Counted from the stretch's first letter, positions 1 through 9,268 are shown. The stretch: DNA of 64,000 nt from Desulfosporosinus acididurans (GCF_001029285.1 NZ_LDZY01000005.1:62001-126000), one strand, 5' to 3'. The notes: generated by a model from the sequence alone, not told the origin. Numbers and translations: made by a program.

Positions 1-843
1 TGTTAAATGCGTATAGATCTGAGTTGTAGAAATATCAGTGTGGCCTAATAACTCTTGTACGGAACGCAGATCTGCACCGTGATCCAACAAGTGAGTTGCA
101 AAACTATGCCTAAACATATGAGGCGAAATCCTTTTCTCGAGAGCATGAGACGCTCCCCATTTTTGCAGAATGAAGGTTACTCCTTGACGAGTTAGAGTAT
201 GACCATGCGCATTTACGAATAAGAAATCACTCGCGGTCTTTCCGCACATACGCTTTCTTGCACCGTTTATATAACGAGTAATAGCCCGTATCGCTGGTTC
301 TCCCAATGGCACGATCCGTTCCTTATTCCCCTTTCCCAGGCAGCGTATATACCCTACATCCAAGGATACATCTCCGACGCGGAGATTAATTAACTCTGAG
401 ACGCGTAAACCGCTTCCATAGAGAATTTCCAAGATTGCCAAATCTCGTGAAGCAGCATCCGTTGTCTCATTCGTTTCTAATAGTTTGGCCATTGTTCCTT
501 CAGACAACACTTTGGGAAGAGATTGATTCAGCTTCGGAGTAACAAGATATGTGCTGGGATTGTCACTTCGTTTCCCTTCCTCCATTAAAAAGGCAAAAAA
601 ACCTCGCAAGGTCGCATTGCACCTGGCAATACTTCGAGGTGATTTACCCTGTTCTTTCCAGTAAAGCAGAAATAAGAAGAGATCATTAGGCTCGCATCTC
701 AAAAGATCGGTTTCCCTCTGCTCAAGGAACACAACAAGCTGGCGCAAATCACGTTCGTAAGCCTGACGAGTATTCAAGGAAAGCCCTCGTTCGACATTCA
801 GAAACGTAATATATTGCTGTAAAAGCTGTTCTGTGGAGATCAT
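1..843 (-). CDS. xerD: Tyrosine recombinase XerD (3' end cut by window edge)
   Basis: Site-specific tyrosine recombinase that, with XerC, resolves chromosome dimers at dif. The reading frame opens at ATG 843-841, preceded by a GGGGGG-like ribosome site, and is still open at base 1, so only about the last 15 residues are missing. The N-terminal SAM-like core-binding domain begins MISTEQLLQQYITFLNVERG. The catalytic set is visible: Arg in GSGLRVSEL, His and Arg in HMFRHSFATH, His in LLGHTD and the nucleophile Tyr in QIYTH. Next to a yqzK-like gene and close to spoIIM it recalls the Bacillus fur-yqzK-xerD neighbourhood, which favours XerD over a phage integrase. There are no integrase-specific additions and no att-like repeats nearby. 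Confidence 0.93.
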   Translation of the reverse strand, partial: MISTEQLLQQYITFLNVERGLSLNTRQAYERDLRQLVVFLEQRETDLLRCEPNDLFLFLLYWKEQGKSPRSIARCNATLRGFFAFLMEEGKRSDNPSTYLVTPKLNQSLPKVLSEGTMAKLLETNETTDAASRDLAILEILYGSGLRVSELINLRVGDVSLDVGYIRCLGKGNKERIVPLGEPAIRAITRYINGARKRMCGKTASDFLFVNAHGHTLTRQGVTFILQKWGASHALEKRISPHMFRHSFATHLLDHGADLRSVQELLGHTDISTTQIYTHLT

Positions 844-942
844 ATAATCCCCCCTTTTAAAGTCAAAAATGCATTTAAATTCTACTAAATTCTACATAGA
901 TAAGCACTTTTCCTTGTTTACTCTGAATTTTGAGGAAAATTA

Positions 943-1167
943 TTACTCTTTCTGAGAGATAGGGAATAATTGCAAAACAGACTTTGTCCATCCGGGCGCT
1001 TCAACTTTCATCGGATTTCCCATAGGCTTATCTTCATTATGAAGCAATGATGAAACCCAAATATTACAGACAACTGCAAGTTTCGGGAGCAACACCGCAA
1101 GTAAAATCAGGAGGAGAAATACCCGTCCCAAATATAAGAAAAAGTCTCCCCAATGTTTTTTTGGCAT
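943..1167 (-). CDS. Small single-pass membrane protein, YqzK/DUF4227-like
   Basis: Predicted 74-residue protein with one strongly hydrophobic segment at about residues 10-35 and a short polar tail. An AGGAGG ribosome site lies 7 bases before ATG 1167. Residues 44-54 (HNEDKPMGNPM, then KVEAP) resemble the short conserved stretch after the membrane span in Bacillus YqzK, which also lies directly upstream of xerD. The family assignment rests on size, topology, this stretch and position. The molecular function of YqzK is not known. The spacing to xerD (about 100 bases) allows co-transcription. Confidence 0.55.
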   Translation of the reverse strand: MPKKHWGDFFLYLGRVFLLLILLAVLLPKLAVVCNIWVSSLLHNEDKPMGNPMKVEAPGWTKSVLQLFPISQKE

Positions 1168-1221
1168 GACTCTACCTCCTATCTTTAAAGCTTATGCAAC
1201 TCACGATTGTCCTTATCCCCC

Positions 1222-1287
1222 AAAAAATCAGGACCGTGTTTTAGTCGGTCCTAAAAAAAAGAGTGAAATCATATCACGATTTCACTC
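1222..1287 (-). terminator. Tandem Rho-independent terminators after ald
   Basis: Reading the minus strand, a hairpin with 10-bp arms (GAGTGAAATC / GATTTCACTC, 1261-1287) is followed by eight T. A second hairpin (GGACCG / CGGTCC, 1231-1251) is followed by TGATTTTTT. Both are oriented to end transcription from ald before the yqzK-like gene. Confidence 0.85.
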
Positions 1288-1338
1288 GAAGTCACTTCTC
1301 AGAATAGTCTGCTTTAACAATGCCGTTCTTGACACCTG

Positions 1339-2454
1339 CTAGAGCAAAGCTTCTTCTAAAGGCGTATACATAATATTTAATGATTCAGCAACAGCTTTGT
1401 AAGTTAATTTACCGTTAATAACATTTATTCCTTTGCGCAGCGAGCGATTTTCTTGGAGTGCCTTAAAATATCCTTTATTTGCAATATCCAAGGCATAACC
1501 TAAAGTAACATTGGTCAGCGCAAAAGTCGAAGTTCGGGCGACTGCTCCAGGCATATTAGCGACCGAATAGTGTACCACACCGTGTTTAATATAGACCGGA
1601 TCACTATGGGTAGTGACTCGATCGATGGTTTCTATGCTGCCTCCTTGGTCAATAGCCACGTCAACGATAACACTTCCGGGAGTCATGGTTTTTACCATTT
1701 CTTCCGTAACCAAGTGGGGTGCACGTGCACCAGGAATAAGCACAGCTCCGACAAGCAGATCGGCCCGAGCGACACTGGCAGCAATATTATAAGGGTTCGA
1801 CATAAGAGTTTTAACTCGCCCGTTAAAAAGATCATCAATTTCGCGAAGCCGTTGAGCGCTTTTTTCAATTAGAATGACATTGGCACCCATTCCAACAGCC
1901 ATTTTAGCCGCATTTGTACCCACAATTCCTCCGCCGATAATCGTAACTTTAGCCGGCGACACACCAGGAACCCCACCTAACAACATTCCTTTTCCGCCAT
2001 AATGTTTCTCTAAAAATTGGGCTCCGATTTGAATTGACATTCGCCCGGCCACTTCGCTCATAGGAACGAGCAGAGGCAGAGAGCCATTATCTAACTGAAT
2101 TGTTTCATAGGCTATCCCAACAACGTGTTTTTCCATAAGTACCCTAGTCAATTCCGGTTCATTAGCAAGATGCAAATAAGTGAATAAAATTTGTCACGGT
2201 TTAAAAAAGTCGTATTCGGGTTCTATCGGTTCCTTAACCTTGATAATCATATCCGCATTCCAAACGTCGGCTGCAGAATCTAAGATTTGGGCACCGGCCT
2301 TGACATACTCTTCGTCGGTAATTCCACTACCTTCTCCAGCAGATTTTTCCACAACGACCTGATGTCCGGTCAGAGTAAAAGCATGGACACCCGCAGGAGT
2401 AATGGCAACACGGTTCTCATTGTTTTTAATCTCTTTTGGTACTCCAATCAGCAT
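1339..2454 (-). pseudogene. ald: Alanine dehydrogenase with one in-frame TGA at codon 87
   Basis: NAD-dependent L-alanine dehydrogenase (alanine to pyruvate plus ammonia). Starting at ATG 2454, which has a GGAGG site 8 bases upstream, the frame gives a 371-codon reading, the normal length for Ald, except that codon 87 (2196-2194) is TGA. Both sides stay in frame and are well conserved. Upstream are [20 protein letters not shown] and [15 protein letters not shown]; downstream are [15 protein letters not shown], the Rossmann motif [18 protein letters not shown], and [12 protein letters not shown]. Family members normally have Gly at the stop position, so GGA to TGA is one base change. No other damage is seen. 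It may be a recent nonsense mutation, a sequencing error, or a read-through codon. If not suppressed, only an 86-residue fragment would be made, plus possible restart at TTG 2175. Confidence 0.85.
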
Positions 2455-2586
2455 AATGCAAACCTCCATTTTAATCATTATTCCTAACTTTGCTAATTAT
2501 AATGCAATTATCATGCCAGAAGCAAGCCGGATCCAAATAGCAAAAGCTTTAACTCTCTCAATAGCTTTCTTTGCTGTCTTTATCCA

Positions 2587-2692
2587 ATCGTTAGACTCCC
2601 ACTTCTACAAGTGGGAGTAGTTCCCATACCTTGCTTCAGTGGGGGTAGAGTCCCCTGCCGATGCCCCGATGTTCAGCTTTAGCTGAACGAGT
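2587..2692 (-). repeat. HEARO-like structured repeat, copy A
   Basis: About 106 bp between the spoIIM 3' end and the ald promoter. Read on the minus strand it has a 5' hairpin (GTTCAGCTAAAGCTGAAC), a GGACTCTACCCCCAC stretch, a GGTATGGGAAC stretch and a 3' hairpin (ACTCCCACTT / AAGTGGGAGT), ending in CTAACGATTG. It belongs to a four-copy family (others at 34570, 43944 and 44634). The base run just before the element is GCGA, one change from the RTGA seen at the other copies. No nuclease gene is linked. The stretch 2479-2818 otherwise holds only the presumed ald promoter and AT-rich DNA. Confidence 0.75.
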
Positions 2693-2818
2693 TCGCTGAT
2701 TGTAATGTTTGAATTTTAAAATGTTTATGACAATTAGCTGCTGTAAATAACCTGCATTATTTTGCGTGCTTATTTTTGCAATGCAAATTTTTGCAGGTAA
2801 TCTACAACGTTTTTAAAC

Positions 2819-3418
2819 TTACAACCCCAAAACTCGAGAACCTAACACTGAAAAATACCCTTGGGAAACTCCTACAAATACTGCACCAAGAGAAACAAAC
2901 GCCGCAGCCACAGTATAATACAAAAACTCTCGGCGCAGCGATTCTCCTCTAGCTTTACCCCTTAATAATAAAAAGGAAAATATAGTTGCCAAGCCGGCCC
3001 CTAATAACAATAAAGGGATCCCCATAAGTGCAGGTACTAAAACAGTTACAAGGATTAAGCCAAGGCCCAGCATCCCTTTAAAGCTAATAATAAAACTAAC
3101 TGTAAAGCCCAGAATAAAACCTCGCGTAAAAACAATGAGATAAATTAACGGGGCCCCAATGATGGTAAGTCCTAGAATCCATATTCCGGCCATGATTATA
3201 AATACATCTCTCGCCAATTGTCCGAGAAATACCGGGTTTAAATCAACTGGTTGATTTTTTAGAAGCGTATTGAGAAAATCCCCCAATTGGGAGGAAGCCG
3301 AAGCTCCTAAAGCTTTGACTCCCAAAGCGCCAAACACGACACCAGCCAAATAAACGCTCGAAAGCGTCAGATAGATAACCCAGTATTTACAAATATGTTG
3401 GCCTAGCTTTTTCCACAT
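2819..3418 (-). CDS. spoIIM: Stage II sporulation protein M
   Basis: Integral membrane protein of 199 residues. In Bacillus, SpoIIM acts with SpoIID and SpoIIP as the peptidoglycan-degrading engulfment complex of the mother cell. The sequence has the family pattern: a short cytoplasmic N-terminus, a first membrane span at about 13-35 (YWVIYLTLSSVYLAGVVFGA), a soluble loop with helix LGDFLNTLLKNQPVDLNP, then four to five more spans to the C-terminus. ATG 3418 has an AGGGAGA site upstream. It is the next gene after endoQ, with a 40-bp gap, and probably shares a transcript with nudF and endoQ. Confidence 0.93.
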   Translation of the reverse strand: MWKKLGQHICKYWVIYLTLSSVYLAGVVFGALGVKALGASASSQLGDFLNTLLKNQPVDLNPVFLGQLARDVFIIMAGIWILGLTIIGAPLIYLIVFTRGFILGFTVSFIISFKGMLGLGLILVTVLVPALMGIPLLLLGAGLATIFSFLLLRGKARGESLRREFLYYTVAAAFVSLGAVFVGVSQGYFSVLGSRVLGL

Positions 3419-3457
3419 AGAAAATCTCCCTCTCCCTTTCTATATGGAATTTTATTC

Positions 3458-4621
3458 CTATTCGAAGGAAAGTATGTCCAAAACTTTACCAAATACACCC
3501 CCGCCGCCAGAGATAAATTTTAAGTCATTGCGCCGAGCTTTTAATATCCAAGCTGTTATTTTCTCACCGGCTACCGGGATTAGTTCTTCTTCAGAAACTT
3601 CATGCAAAACAGCCATTTCAGTTTTGAAATGATTTAGCAGCCGCTGATACATTTTAGGTCCAATTCCCGGGAGCCTTTGTAGGGGCACCTGATATACATA
3701 ATGTGAAGGATCATTATCATTTAAGGTCTTGTCGGCAATGCTTACTACACGATCCAAAACTCCTGTCACTATGTGATGGCTTCCGCAAACGGGACAGGAT
3801 AATTGGGGCGGAGACGTTAAAGCAACCCGTTCGCAATGCAAGCAGTATGTCCGATGATACTTGCCAACTTTCGGCGGCAAACCAAAATTTCGCACACTTC
3901 CTTTGGAATTTATTAACAATAAATCATCTAATCCTTGAAAAGAAGATTCGACGCCCTCCAGCAGATTATATTCCCGTGCGATATTAGTTAAAGAGTGAGC
4001 ATCTGAATTGCTGAATAAAACCACATTCTCCAGTTCACTGATACTTTTAGCCATAGCTCTATCCGCACTTAAACCAATTTCCAGTCCCCGTGGGAGAATG
4101 GGCAAGACATCGGCCAAGCGGCGACAGCAGTTCCCATAGATTCCTTTATGGGGAGTAAAAGCATGAGCTGGAAGCCAAATTCCTTCAGCTTTTCTGACAG
4201 CCTCCAGCCACTGTTCAATTTGAAGATGGCCTTTCTGGGTACTCAACTGCCAATTTTTTGTAGCAGCTCTTATTTCCCGGACATAGTCTTCCATGTGGCC
4301 GAGAGAAGGAAAATAGGCTAAAAAATGTGCGTTCCCTTCTCCAATTTGCAATTCGATTTCATGTCCGGGAATAATTGTTAAACCCTTGGCAGCATATCCA
4401 CCTTCAGCCAGAGAATGGATCTCCCCCGAAGTGAGCAAGGTTCTGAAATCGTTGCGCACACCCTCCGAATGGGCATCTACAATACCGATCATATTCAGGC
4501 CTTTGATATCCCGGGCAACCTCCAGAATATTGGGAAGAGTTAAAGACTTTGAGGCTGTGACTTTTACCAGCTTATTATCAAGACTTTGTCCGATATGAAT
4601 ATGTAAATCCGCATAAATCAT
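3458..4621 (-). CDS. endoQ: Endonuclease Q family protein (PHP domain)
   Basis: Predicted 387-residue nuclease of the EndoQ family, which in archaea and some Firmicutes cleaves 5' to deaminated bases (uracil, hypoxanthine) in DNA. The N-terminal PHP metal-binding fold is seen in MIYADLHIHIG, GIVDAHSEG, and later HAFTPHKGIYG and SNSDAHS. A Cys4 zinc-finger module follows at about residues 258-283 (YCLHCERVALT and CPVCGSHH). A helix-hairpin-helix-like segment (QRLPGIGPKMYQRLL) comes next. Its ATG overlaps the nudF stop as TAATG, indicating translational coupling with a nucleotide-pool enzyme. Substrate assignment is by family; the C-terminus is short compared with a UvrD helicase, ruling out that alternative. 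Confidence 0.85.
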   Translation of the reverse strand: MIYADLHIHIGQSLDNKLVKVTASKSLTLPNILEVARDIKGLNMIGIVDAHSEGVRNDFRTLLTSGEIHSLAEGGYAAKGLTIIPGHEIELQIGEGNAHFLAYFPSLGHMEDYVREIRAATKNWQLSTQKGHLQIEQWLEAVRKAEGIWLPAHAFTPHKGIYGNCCRRLADVLPILPRGLEIGLSADRAMAKSISELENVVLFSNSDAHSLTNIAREYNLLEGVESSFQGLDDLLLINSKGSVRNFGLPPKVGKYHRTYCLHCERVALTSPPQLSCPVCGSHHIVTGVLDRVVSIADKTLNDNDPSHYVYQVPLQRLPGIGPKMYQRLLNHFKTEMAVLHEVSEEELIPVAGEKITAWILKARRNDLKFISGGGGVFGKVLDILSFE

Positions 4622-5157
4622 TATATATGCTCCTGGACAAGCATGATTCCAAGTATTGTTTTGGCATCACTAAACTCATTTTGGCAAGCACGTCTTAATG
4701 CTTCACTCCAGGGAATTTTCTCCACCATTAAAAACTCGTCATCATCCGTCGGCAAAGGATCCCAAACCAAATCTCGAGCTAAAAAAATGTGCATCACCTC
4801 ATCCGTAAAGCCCGGCGTTGTATAAAAGGTACCCATTAATTCCATGGTTCCCTTATAACCGGTTTCTTCACGCAGTTCGCGAATCGCGCAGTTCAAAGGA
4901 GATTCTTGGGGATCAATTTTTCCGGCGGGTATTTCTAACGTTTCACGGGCAATAGGATATCGATATTGACGAACCATAAGGATTTCTTGATCCTGTAAAG
5001 CGATAACAGCAACAGCTCCGGGGTGCCTAACAACCTCTCGATATGTCTCACTTCCATTGGGCAAAAGAACTCTATCTCGTTCCAAGCGAAGCATACGCCC
5101 CTCAAAGATCACCTCTCCCGCGATACGTGTTTCAGATAATTTTTGCTTATCGTTCAT
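4621..5157 (-). CDS. nudF: ADP-ribose pyrophosphatase (NUDIX hydrolase)
   Basis: Hydrolyses ADP-ribose to AMP and ribose-5-phosphate. The NUDIX box is complete: Gly in AGKIDPQE, then RELREETGYKG about residues 85-107. The upstream strand IALQDQEILMVRQYRYPIA is typical of the YqkG/NudF branch. The start chosen is ATG 5157, with AGAAGGG about 6 bases upstream, giving 178 residues; a longer frame to 5241 lacks family similarity in its first 28 residues. It overlaps endoQ at its 3' end. Confidence 0.9.
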   Translation of the reverse strand: MNDKQKLSETRIAGEVIFEGRMLRLERDRVLLPNGSETYREVVRHPGAVAVIALQDQEILMVRQYRYPIARETLEIPAGKIDPQESPLNCAIRELREETGYKGTMELMGTFYTTPGFTDEVMHIFLARDLVWDPLPTDDDEFLMVEKIPWSEALRRACQNEFSDAKTILGIMLVQEHI

Positions 5158-5275
5158 AATTAACCCTTCTTTCAGCTCATCTGACACTATTTTATGCCAT
5201 CTCAGCAGGGAATACAAAACAACACGGCAACACATCCACAACTCTATAAATTTATAGTGTTAAAATGATATAAAT

Positions 5276-5322
5276 AGATGCCGCTGCAGAAAGAACTGAT
5301 AGTTCGTTGCACAACGGCATCT
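5276..5322. terminator. Long inverted repeat after the oxidoreductase operon
   Basis: Arms AGATGCCG / CGGCATCT at 5276-5283 and 5315-5322 enclose a second stem (GAACT / AGTTC). It is followed by a T-rich run on the plus strand and by a weaker ATTTATAT run on the minus strand. It lies between the gamma-subunit stop and the nudF promoter region and probably ends transcription of the 5.3-9.0 kb operon. Confidence 0.55.
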
Positions 5323-5330
5323 CTTTTTCT

Positions 5331-5879
5331 TTATAAAACTTTCCGAGCCAGCTCAATTCCCAATTCTAAGGCTTGTCGGTTAAGGGGAAGAAGATCATGC
5401 CGATACTCCGGCAGGACCTTTTTAAGGGCTTTAACGACTGATTCTAAGCTCACAGCACCTATTAACTGAATATATGCCCCAAGTATTATCATGTTCGCCA
5501 CCCGAGAATTGTTAAGTTTTTCGCTGGCGATGTCGACGGAGGGGATCTTGAAAACATTAACATCTTGTCGTTGTGGTTCCAGGTCAATAAGCGAAGAATT
5601 GAGAAGCAGCCACCCTCCAGGCTGCATATCTTTTTCAAATTTTTCTAGGGATGGACGATTGAGAACGATGAGGGTATTCGGTTCTGTAATGATCGGAGAG
5701 CTGACTTCTTTATCAGATATTGTAACCGAGCAATTTGCCGTTCCTCCTCTCATTTCCGGTCCGTATGAAGGAATCCAGCTGACATATTTGTTTTCTTCAA
5801 GCCCGGCATAGGCCAGCAATTGTCCCATCGACATAACCCCTTGCCCACCGAAACCCGCTAGGATAATTTCTTGCAGCAT
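5331..5879 (-). CDS. 2-oxoacid:ferredoxin oxidoreductase, gamma subunit
   Basis: Gamma subunit (182 residues) of a four-subunit 2-oxoacid:ferredoxin oxidoreductase, which oxidises 2-oxoacids to acyl-CoA and CO2 and reduces ferredoxin. The family signature GFGGQGVMSMGQLLA is at the N-terminus, followed by PSYGPEMRGGTANC. Its ATG meets the beta-subunit stop at 5879, so it is translationally coupled. The neighbouring leucine dehydrogenase suggests branched-chain 2-oxoacids as substrate (Vor type), but 2-oxoglutarate (Kor type) cannot be excluded from sequence. Confidence 0.9.
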   Translation of the reverse strand: MLQEIILAGFGGQGVMSMGQLLAYAGLEENKYVSWIPSYGPEMRGGTANCSVTISDKEVSSPIITEPNTLIVLNRPSLEKFEKDMQPGGWLLLNSSLIDLEPQRQDVNVFKIPSVDIASEKLNNSRVANMIILGAYIQLIGAVSLESVVKALKKVLPEYRHDLLPLNRQALELGIELARKVL

Positions 5880-6628
5880 TAGATTTCTCCCTCCTCAGGC
5901 GTTTTTTTAACACCGAGAGGATAAACAGGAATCATTTTATCAGCTAACCATTTTAACGCTTCTCTTGGACTCAAACCCCAGTTGGTAGGACAGGTTGACA
6001 AAACTTCTATCAAGGTAAACCCACGTCCTGCCTGCTGAAGTTCGAAGGCCTTTTTAATAGCTTTTTTGGCTTTGCTGACCTCTTGCGGGTTATGCACGGA
6101 AACTCGGGCAATGAAGACAGCCCCATCAATGGTCGCAAGCATTTCTGACATCCGTATAGGATATCCCTGAAGCGAAGGATCTCTCCCTTGGGGAGAGGTC
6201 TGGCTTACCTGTTCTAACAACGTCGTCGGGGCCATCTGTCCTCCTGTCATCCCGTAAATCGCATTATTAACAAAAATTGTCGTAAAATTTTCCCCTCTGG
6301 CGGCGGCATGGATTATTTCAGCAGTTCCGATAGAAGCCAGATCGCCATCGCCCTGATAGGTAAAAACTACCTTATCACGATTGACTCGTTTTATTCCAGT
6401 AGCAACGGCAGGGGCCCTGCCATGTGCGGCTTGCTGCATATCCAGATTAAAGTAGTTGTAAGCCAAAACCGAGCATCCAACAGGAGATACTCCAATGGTT
6501 TTTTCACGTACTCCAAGCTCGTCGATAACTTCGGCAACGAGGCGATGAATAATCCCATGAGTGCATCCTGGGCAATAATGAGTCTTTGCAGAGGTTAGTG
6601 ATTTCGGTCGTTCGAAAACGGTAATCAT
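5879..6628 (-). CDS. 2-oxoacid:ferredoxin oxidoreductase, beta subunit (TPP-binding)
   Basis: Thiamine-diphosphate subunit, 249 residues. [16 protein letters not shown] at about 19-34 is the conserved entry motif. [13 protein letters not shown] with [11 protein letters not shown] forms the TPP/Mg-binding region (GDG...NN). There is no ferredoxin insert, as expected when a separate delta subunit exists. It overlaps the alpha-subunit gene by 4 bases (ATGA), so the stoichiometry is probably set by coupled translation. Confidence 0.92.
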   Translation of the reverse strand: MITVFERPKSLTSAKTHYCPGCTHGIIHRLVAEVIDELGVREKTIGVSPVGCSVLAYNYFNLDMQQAAHGRAPAVATGIKRVNRDKVVFTYQGDGDLASIGTAEIIHAAARGENFTTIFVNNAIYGMTGGQMAPTTLLEQVSQTSPQGRDPSLQGYPIRMSEMLATIDGAVFIARVSVHNPQEVSKAKKAIKKAFELQQAGRGFTLIEVLSTCPTNWGLSPREALKWLADKMIPVYPLGVKKTPEEGEI

Positions 6629-7698
6629 ACCTTTTCACCCTCCCCTTGAAGGTTCGCCAGGACTTCAATTTTTGCTAAAATATCACGGGTTGTCGGAATC
6701 ATGCCTCCGACACGTCCGCAATAATGAACAGGTACTTTAAATTCCAAGTTATAGCGAACGTCCTCGATAAGCTGCCCCAAACTCATCTCGACGGTTATAA
6801 CATCATTGGCTTGGCGGCAGGCCTTTTGCAGATCATCTTTAGGAAATGGAAATAACGTAATCGGTCGGAACAACCCGACTTTTAACCCCCTCGCTCTTCC
6901 TTGATCTACAACCGCTTTAGCCACGCGTGCAGCAGATCCATAACCAACAAGGACTAATTCTGCATCCTCTGTTTTATAAGTTTCTCCCATAGATTCTTGA
7001 CGCATCTGTTCATATTTGTTGCGGAGATGCAGATTATGTTTCTCTAATTCCAACGGATCCAGATAAAGTGAATTAATAATATTAGGGGTTCTGCCCTTTG
7101 CTCCCGTAGTCGCCCAAGGCTTAGAAGGTATTTTTAAGCTTAGATCTTCAGACGGTAATTCAACAGCTTCCATCATTTGACCAAGAATCCCATCTCCTAA
7201 AATCATTACCGGATTGCGATATTCATCGGCTAAGTCAAAGGCCTTGCCCATCAAATCTACCATTTCTTGAATTGTCGCCGGAGCTAAGACCAGCAAGCGA
7301 TAATCTCCATGTCCGCCGCCTTTGACTGCTTGAAAATAGTCCGATTGAGCCGGTTGAATACCACCCAGCCCCGGCCCGCCCCGTTGCATATTGACGATAA
7401 CGCAAGGAAGTTCAGCTCCGGCAATGTAGGATATTCCTTCTTGTTTAAGACTTATCCCCGGTCCTGAAGAAGAAGTCATAACCCGTGCCCCGCTCCCTGC
7501 GGCACCATAAACCATATTAATGGCCGCAATTTCAGATTCTGCTTGAACAAAAACCCCGCCTACCTCAGGAAGCCGCTTGGCTAAATAATGAGGAATTTCA
7601 TTTTGTGGGGTAATTGGATAGCCAAAAAAGTACCGGCAGCCGGCACGAACCGCCGCTTCAGCCAAGGCTTCATTCCCTTTCATAAGGACTTTAACCAT
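6625..7698 (-). CDS. 2-oxoacid:ferredoxin oxidoreductase, alpha subunit
   Basis: Alpha subunit (357 residues) combining the pyrimidine-binding domain and the transketolase C-terminal-like domain. Motifs are [19 protein letters not shown] at about 24-42, [17 protein letters not shown], and QRGGPGLGG. It begins 8 bases inside the end of the delta-subunit frame, giving gene order delta-alpha-beta-gamma in transcription order. This arrangement is common for Vor/Kor enzymes in Peptococcaceae. Confidence 0.92.
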   Translation of the reverse strand: MVKVLMKGNEALAEAAVRAGCRYFFGYPITPQNEIPHYLAKRLPEVGGVFVQAESEIAAINMVYGAAGSGARVMTSSSGPGISLKQEGISYIAGAELPCVIVNMQRGGPGLGGIQPAQSDYFQAVKGGGHGDYRLLVLAPATIQEMVDLMGKAFDLADEYRNPVMILGDGILGQMMEAVELPSEDLSLKIPSKPWATTGAKGRTPNIINSLYLDPLELEKHNLHLRNKYEQMRQESMGETYKTEDAELVLVGYGSAARVAKAVVDQGRARGLKVGLFRPITLFPFPKDDLQKACRQANDVITVEMSLGQLIEDVRYNLEFKVPVHYCGRVGGMIPTTRDILAKIEVLANLQGEGEKV

Positions 7699-7912
7699 TC
7701 TCCTTTTCCTCCTTCCGTACCGTGATTACAACATCCGGACACATTCTGGCGCAGAACCCACAGGAAATACACTTTTCCTGATCAAGTACCGTGGCAGGAT
7801 GAAAACCCATAGCGTTCAGATGCCCCGCCATACTCACAATATGTTTGGGACAGGCCTCCAGACAAAGTTCGCACCCCTTACAACGATCCTCATCGAACTC
7901 AACTTTAAGCAT
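7691..7912 (-). CDS. 2-oxoacid:ferredoxin oxidoreductase, delta subunit (2[4Fe-4S])
   Basis: A 73-residue ferredoxin-like subunit with two complete cluster motifs, CKGCELCLEACP and CISCGFCARMCP, that pass electrons from the TPP site to free ferredoxin. An AGGGAGG-like site precedes ATG 7912. It is first of the four subunit genes and follows leucine dehydrogenase by 53 bases. Confidence 0.93.
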   Translation of the reverse strand: MLKVEFDEDRCKGCELCLEACPKHIVSMAGHLNAMGFHPATVLDQEKCISCGFCARMCPDVVITVRKEEKENG

Positions 7913-7965
7913 AGTTTCCCTCCTTTACGAAACCTCAAGGGAGGTTGGTAATCCAAAACATCTAC

Positions 7966-9033
7966 CTATTGTCTTAAATAAGTAGAACGAATTTGTCCTA
8001 AACGCCGTATTCTTTCTTCGGCCAAATGATCGGCGGCTTTATAGGTTGGAATATTCATTTCCTTAGCTATTTTTAAAACTTTTTCTACATTATCGTAAAC
8101 CATATCCACCTTCTGCAAAGCCCTTTCAGGATTATATCCTTCTAACTCATCAGCTACGTTTATGACTCCACCAGAATTAATGACATAATCCGGCGCATAG
8201 AGAATCCCTAATTCGTGAAGCTTATCGCCATGGCGTTCTTCCAAAAGCACGTTGTTTGCGGCCCCGGCAATAATTGCGAATTTAAAACGAGGTATTGTTT
8301 CATCGTTAACAACAGCACCCATAGCGCAAGGGGCAAATATATCAGCCTCAACGCCAAAAATTTCATCGGGCCCTACGACGGTCGCTTCCAGCTCATTGAG
8401 TACTCGTTTAATTGCATCCTCATGGATATCCGTCACTATGAGTTTGGCCCCTTCGTCCTGTAAATGCTTGGCCAAATAGTACCCAACATGCCCCAGCCCT
8501 TGGATAGCTACCTTTTTCCCTTGAAGTGAATTGTTACCAAACTTCTCTTTCGCCGCGGCTTTCATCCCTCTCCATACTCCCCTTGCTGTCATCGGGGACG
8601 GATCACCCGATGCTCCTGAAGCGGACACCCCTGTTACGAAATCCGTTTCAAGATGTACCCAATCCATATCTCGAACTGTTGTACCCACATCTTCTGCCGT
8701 GATATATCGGCCGTTTAAAGATTGTACATATCGTCCAAAGGCCCGAAAGAGTTCTTCACTTTTTTGAGTGCGAGAATCCCCAATAATAACGGTTTTACCG
8801 CCGCCAAGATTAAGTCCGGCAGCAGCATTTTTGTATGTCATCCCTCGGGCGAGTCTCAAAGCATCAAGGATTGCCTCCTCTTCGCTGGCATAATTCCACA
8901 TTCTTGTTCCCCCAAGTGCGGGGCCTAAGGTCGTATCATGAATACAAATAATTGCTTTAAGTCCCGAAGTTCGATCCTGACAAACGATTAATTGTTCATA
9001 ATCATACGTTTCTAAATATCGAAAAATATCCAA
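7966..9033 (-). CDS. bcd: Leucine (branched-chain amino acid) dehydrogenase
   Basis: NAD-dependent oxidative deaminase of Leu/Val/Ile, giving 2-oxoacids for the oxidoreductase encoded just downstream. The Glu/Leu/Phe dehydrogenase fold is clear: the substrate-binding lysine in [22 protein letters not shown], and the NAD fold [17 protein letters not shown]. The start is TTG 9033, with an excellent AAAGGAGG site 7 bases upstream; the longer ATG frame (9063) would place that site inside the gene. The resulting 355 residues fit the family. A sigma-54-type promoter is 53 bases before the start. Confidence 0.92.
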   Translation of the reverse strand: MDIFRYLETYDYEQLIVCQDRTSGLKAIICIHDTTLGPALGGTRMWNYASEEEAILDALRLARGMTYKNAAAGLNLGGGKTVIIGDSRTQKSEELFRAFGRYVQSLNGRYITAEDVGTTVRDMDWVHLETDFVTGVSASGASGDPSPMTARGVWRGMKAAAKEKFGNNSLQGKKVAIQGLGHVGYYLAKHLQDEGAKLIVTDIHEDAIKRVLNELEATVVGPDEIFGVEADIFAPCAMGAVVNDETIPRFKFAIIAGAANNVLLEERHGDKLHELGILYAPDYVINSGGVINVADELEGYNPERALQKVDMVYDNVEKVLKIAKEMNIPTYKAADHLAEERIRRLGQIRSTYLRQ

Positions 9034-9085
9034 TGTCTTTTCCTCCTTTATGTCATTTCGCATTCAAACACCTGATTAAATGATT

Positions 9086-9101
9086 TGCAATAGAAATGCC
9101 A
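9086..9101 (-). promoter_or_regulatory. Sigma-54 (-24/-12) promoter for the bcd operon
   Basis: The minus strand reads TGGCATTTCTATTGCA. It has TGGCA and TTGCA with the exact spacing of the sigma-54 consensus (TGGCAC-N5-TTGCW). It lies 53 bases upstream of the TTG start of leucine dehydrogenase and about 200 bases downstream of the gene for a sigma-54 activator, so both site and context agree. Confidence 0.88.
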
Positions 9102-9242
9102 CAACTGCGTTAATATTTTAAATTTTTAAATTAATTTTACATCTTTTTTAAACTCAGTATTGATACGGATTACACCGCATGAATGCTTATGATTAAGGCA
9201 CATTAGTTTCCCATGGCAAGAACCAATGACTGCAAAAAAATT

Positions 9243-9268
9243 CATGCTTGCAACTATATGCAAGCATG
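9243..9268 (-). terminator. Perfect palindrome / terminator after the sigma-54 activator gene
   Basis: Arms CATGCTTGCA and TGCAAGCATG (10 bp each, 6-base loop). On the minus strand they are followed by AATTTTTTT, so the element should end transcription of the activator gene. It also lies about 142 bp upstream of the sigma-54 promoter, where an enhancer-like activator site would be expected, so a double role is possible. Confidence 0.75.

Noticed and set aside
1..843. xerD-like gene as integrase of a mobile element
   Set aside because: Its neighbours are housekeeping and sporulation genes in the usual Firmicute order, and no att-like repeats or cargo are present.
2194..2196. TGA in ald as a selenocysteine codon
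   Set aside because: The position is a conserved Gly in the family, not Cys, and only a weak AT-rich 5-bp hairpin follows, without the features of a bacterial SECIS. A nonsense mutation is simpler.
2587..2692. Repeat copies as ordinary Rho-independent terminators
   Set aside because: They have several conserved hairpins and fixed borders but no T-run after the last stem, and copies are much more alike than independent terminators would be.
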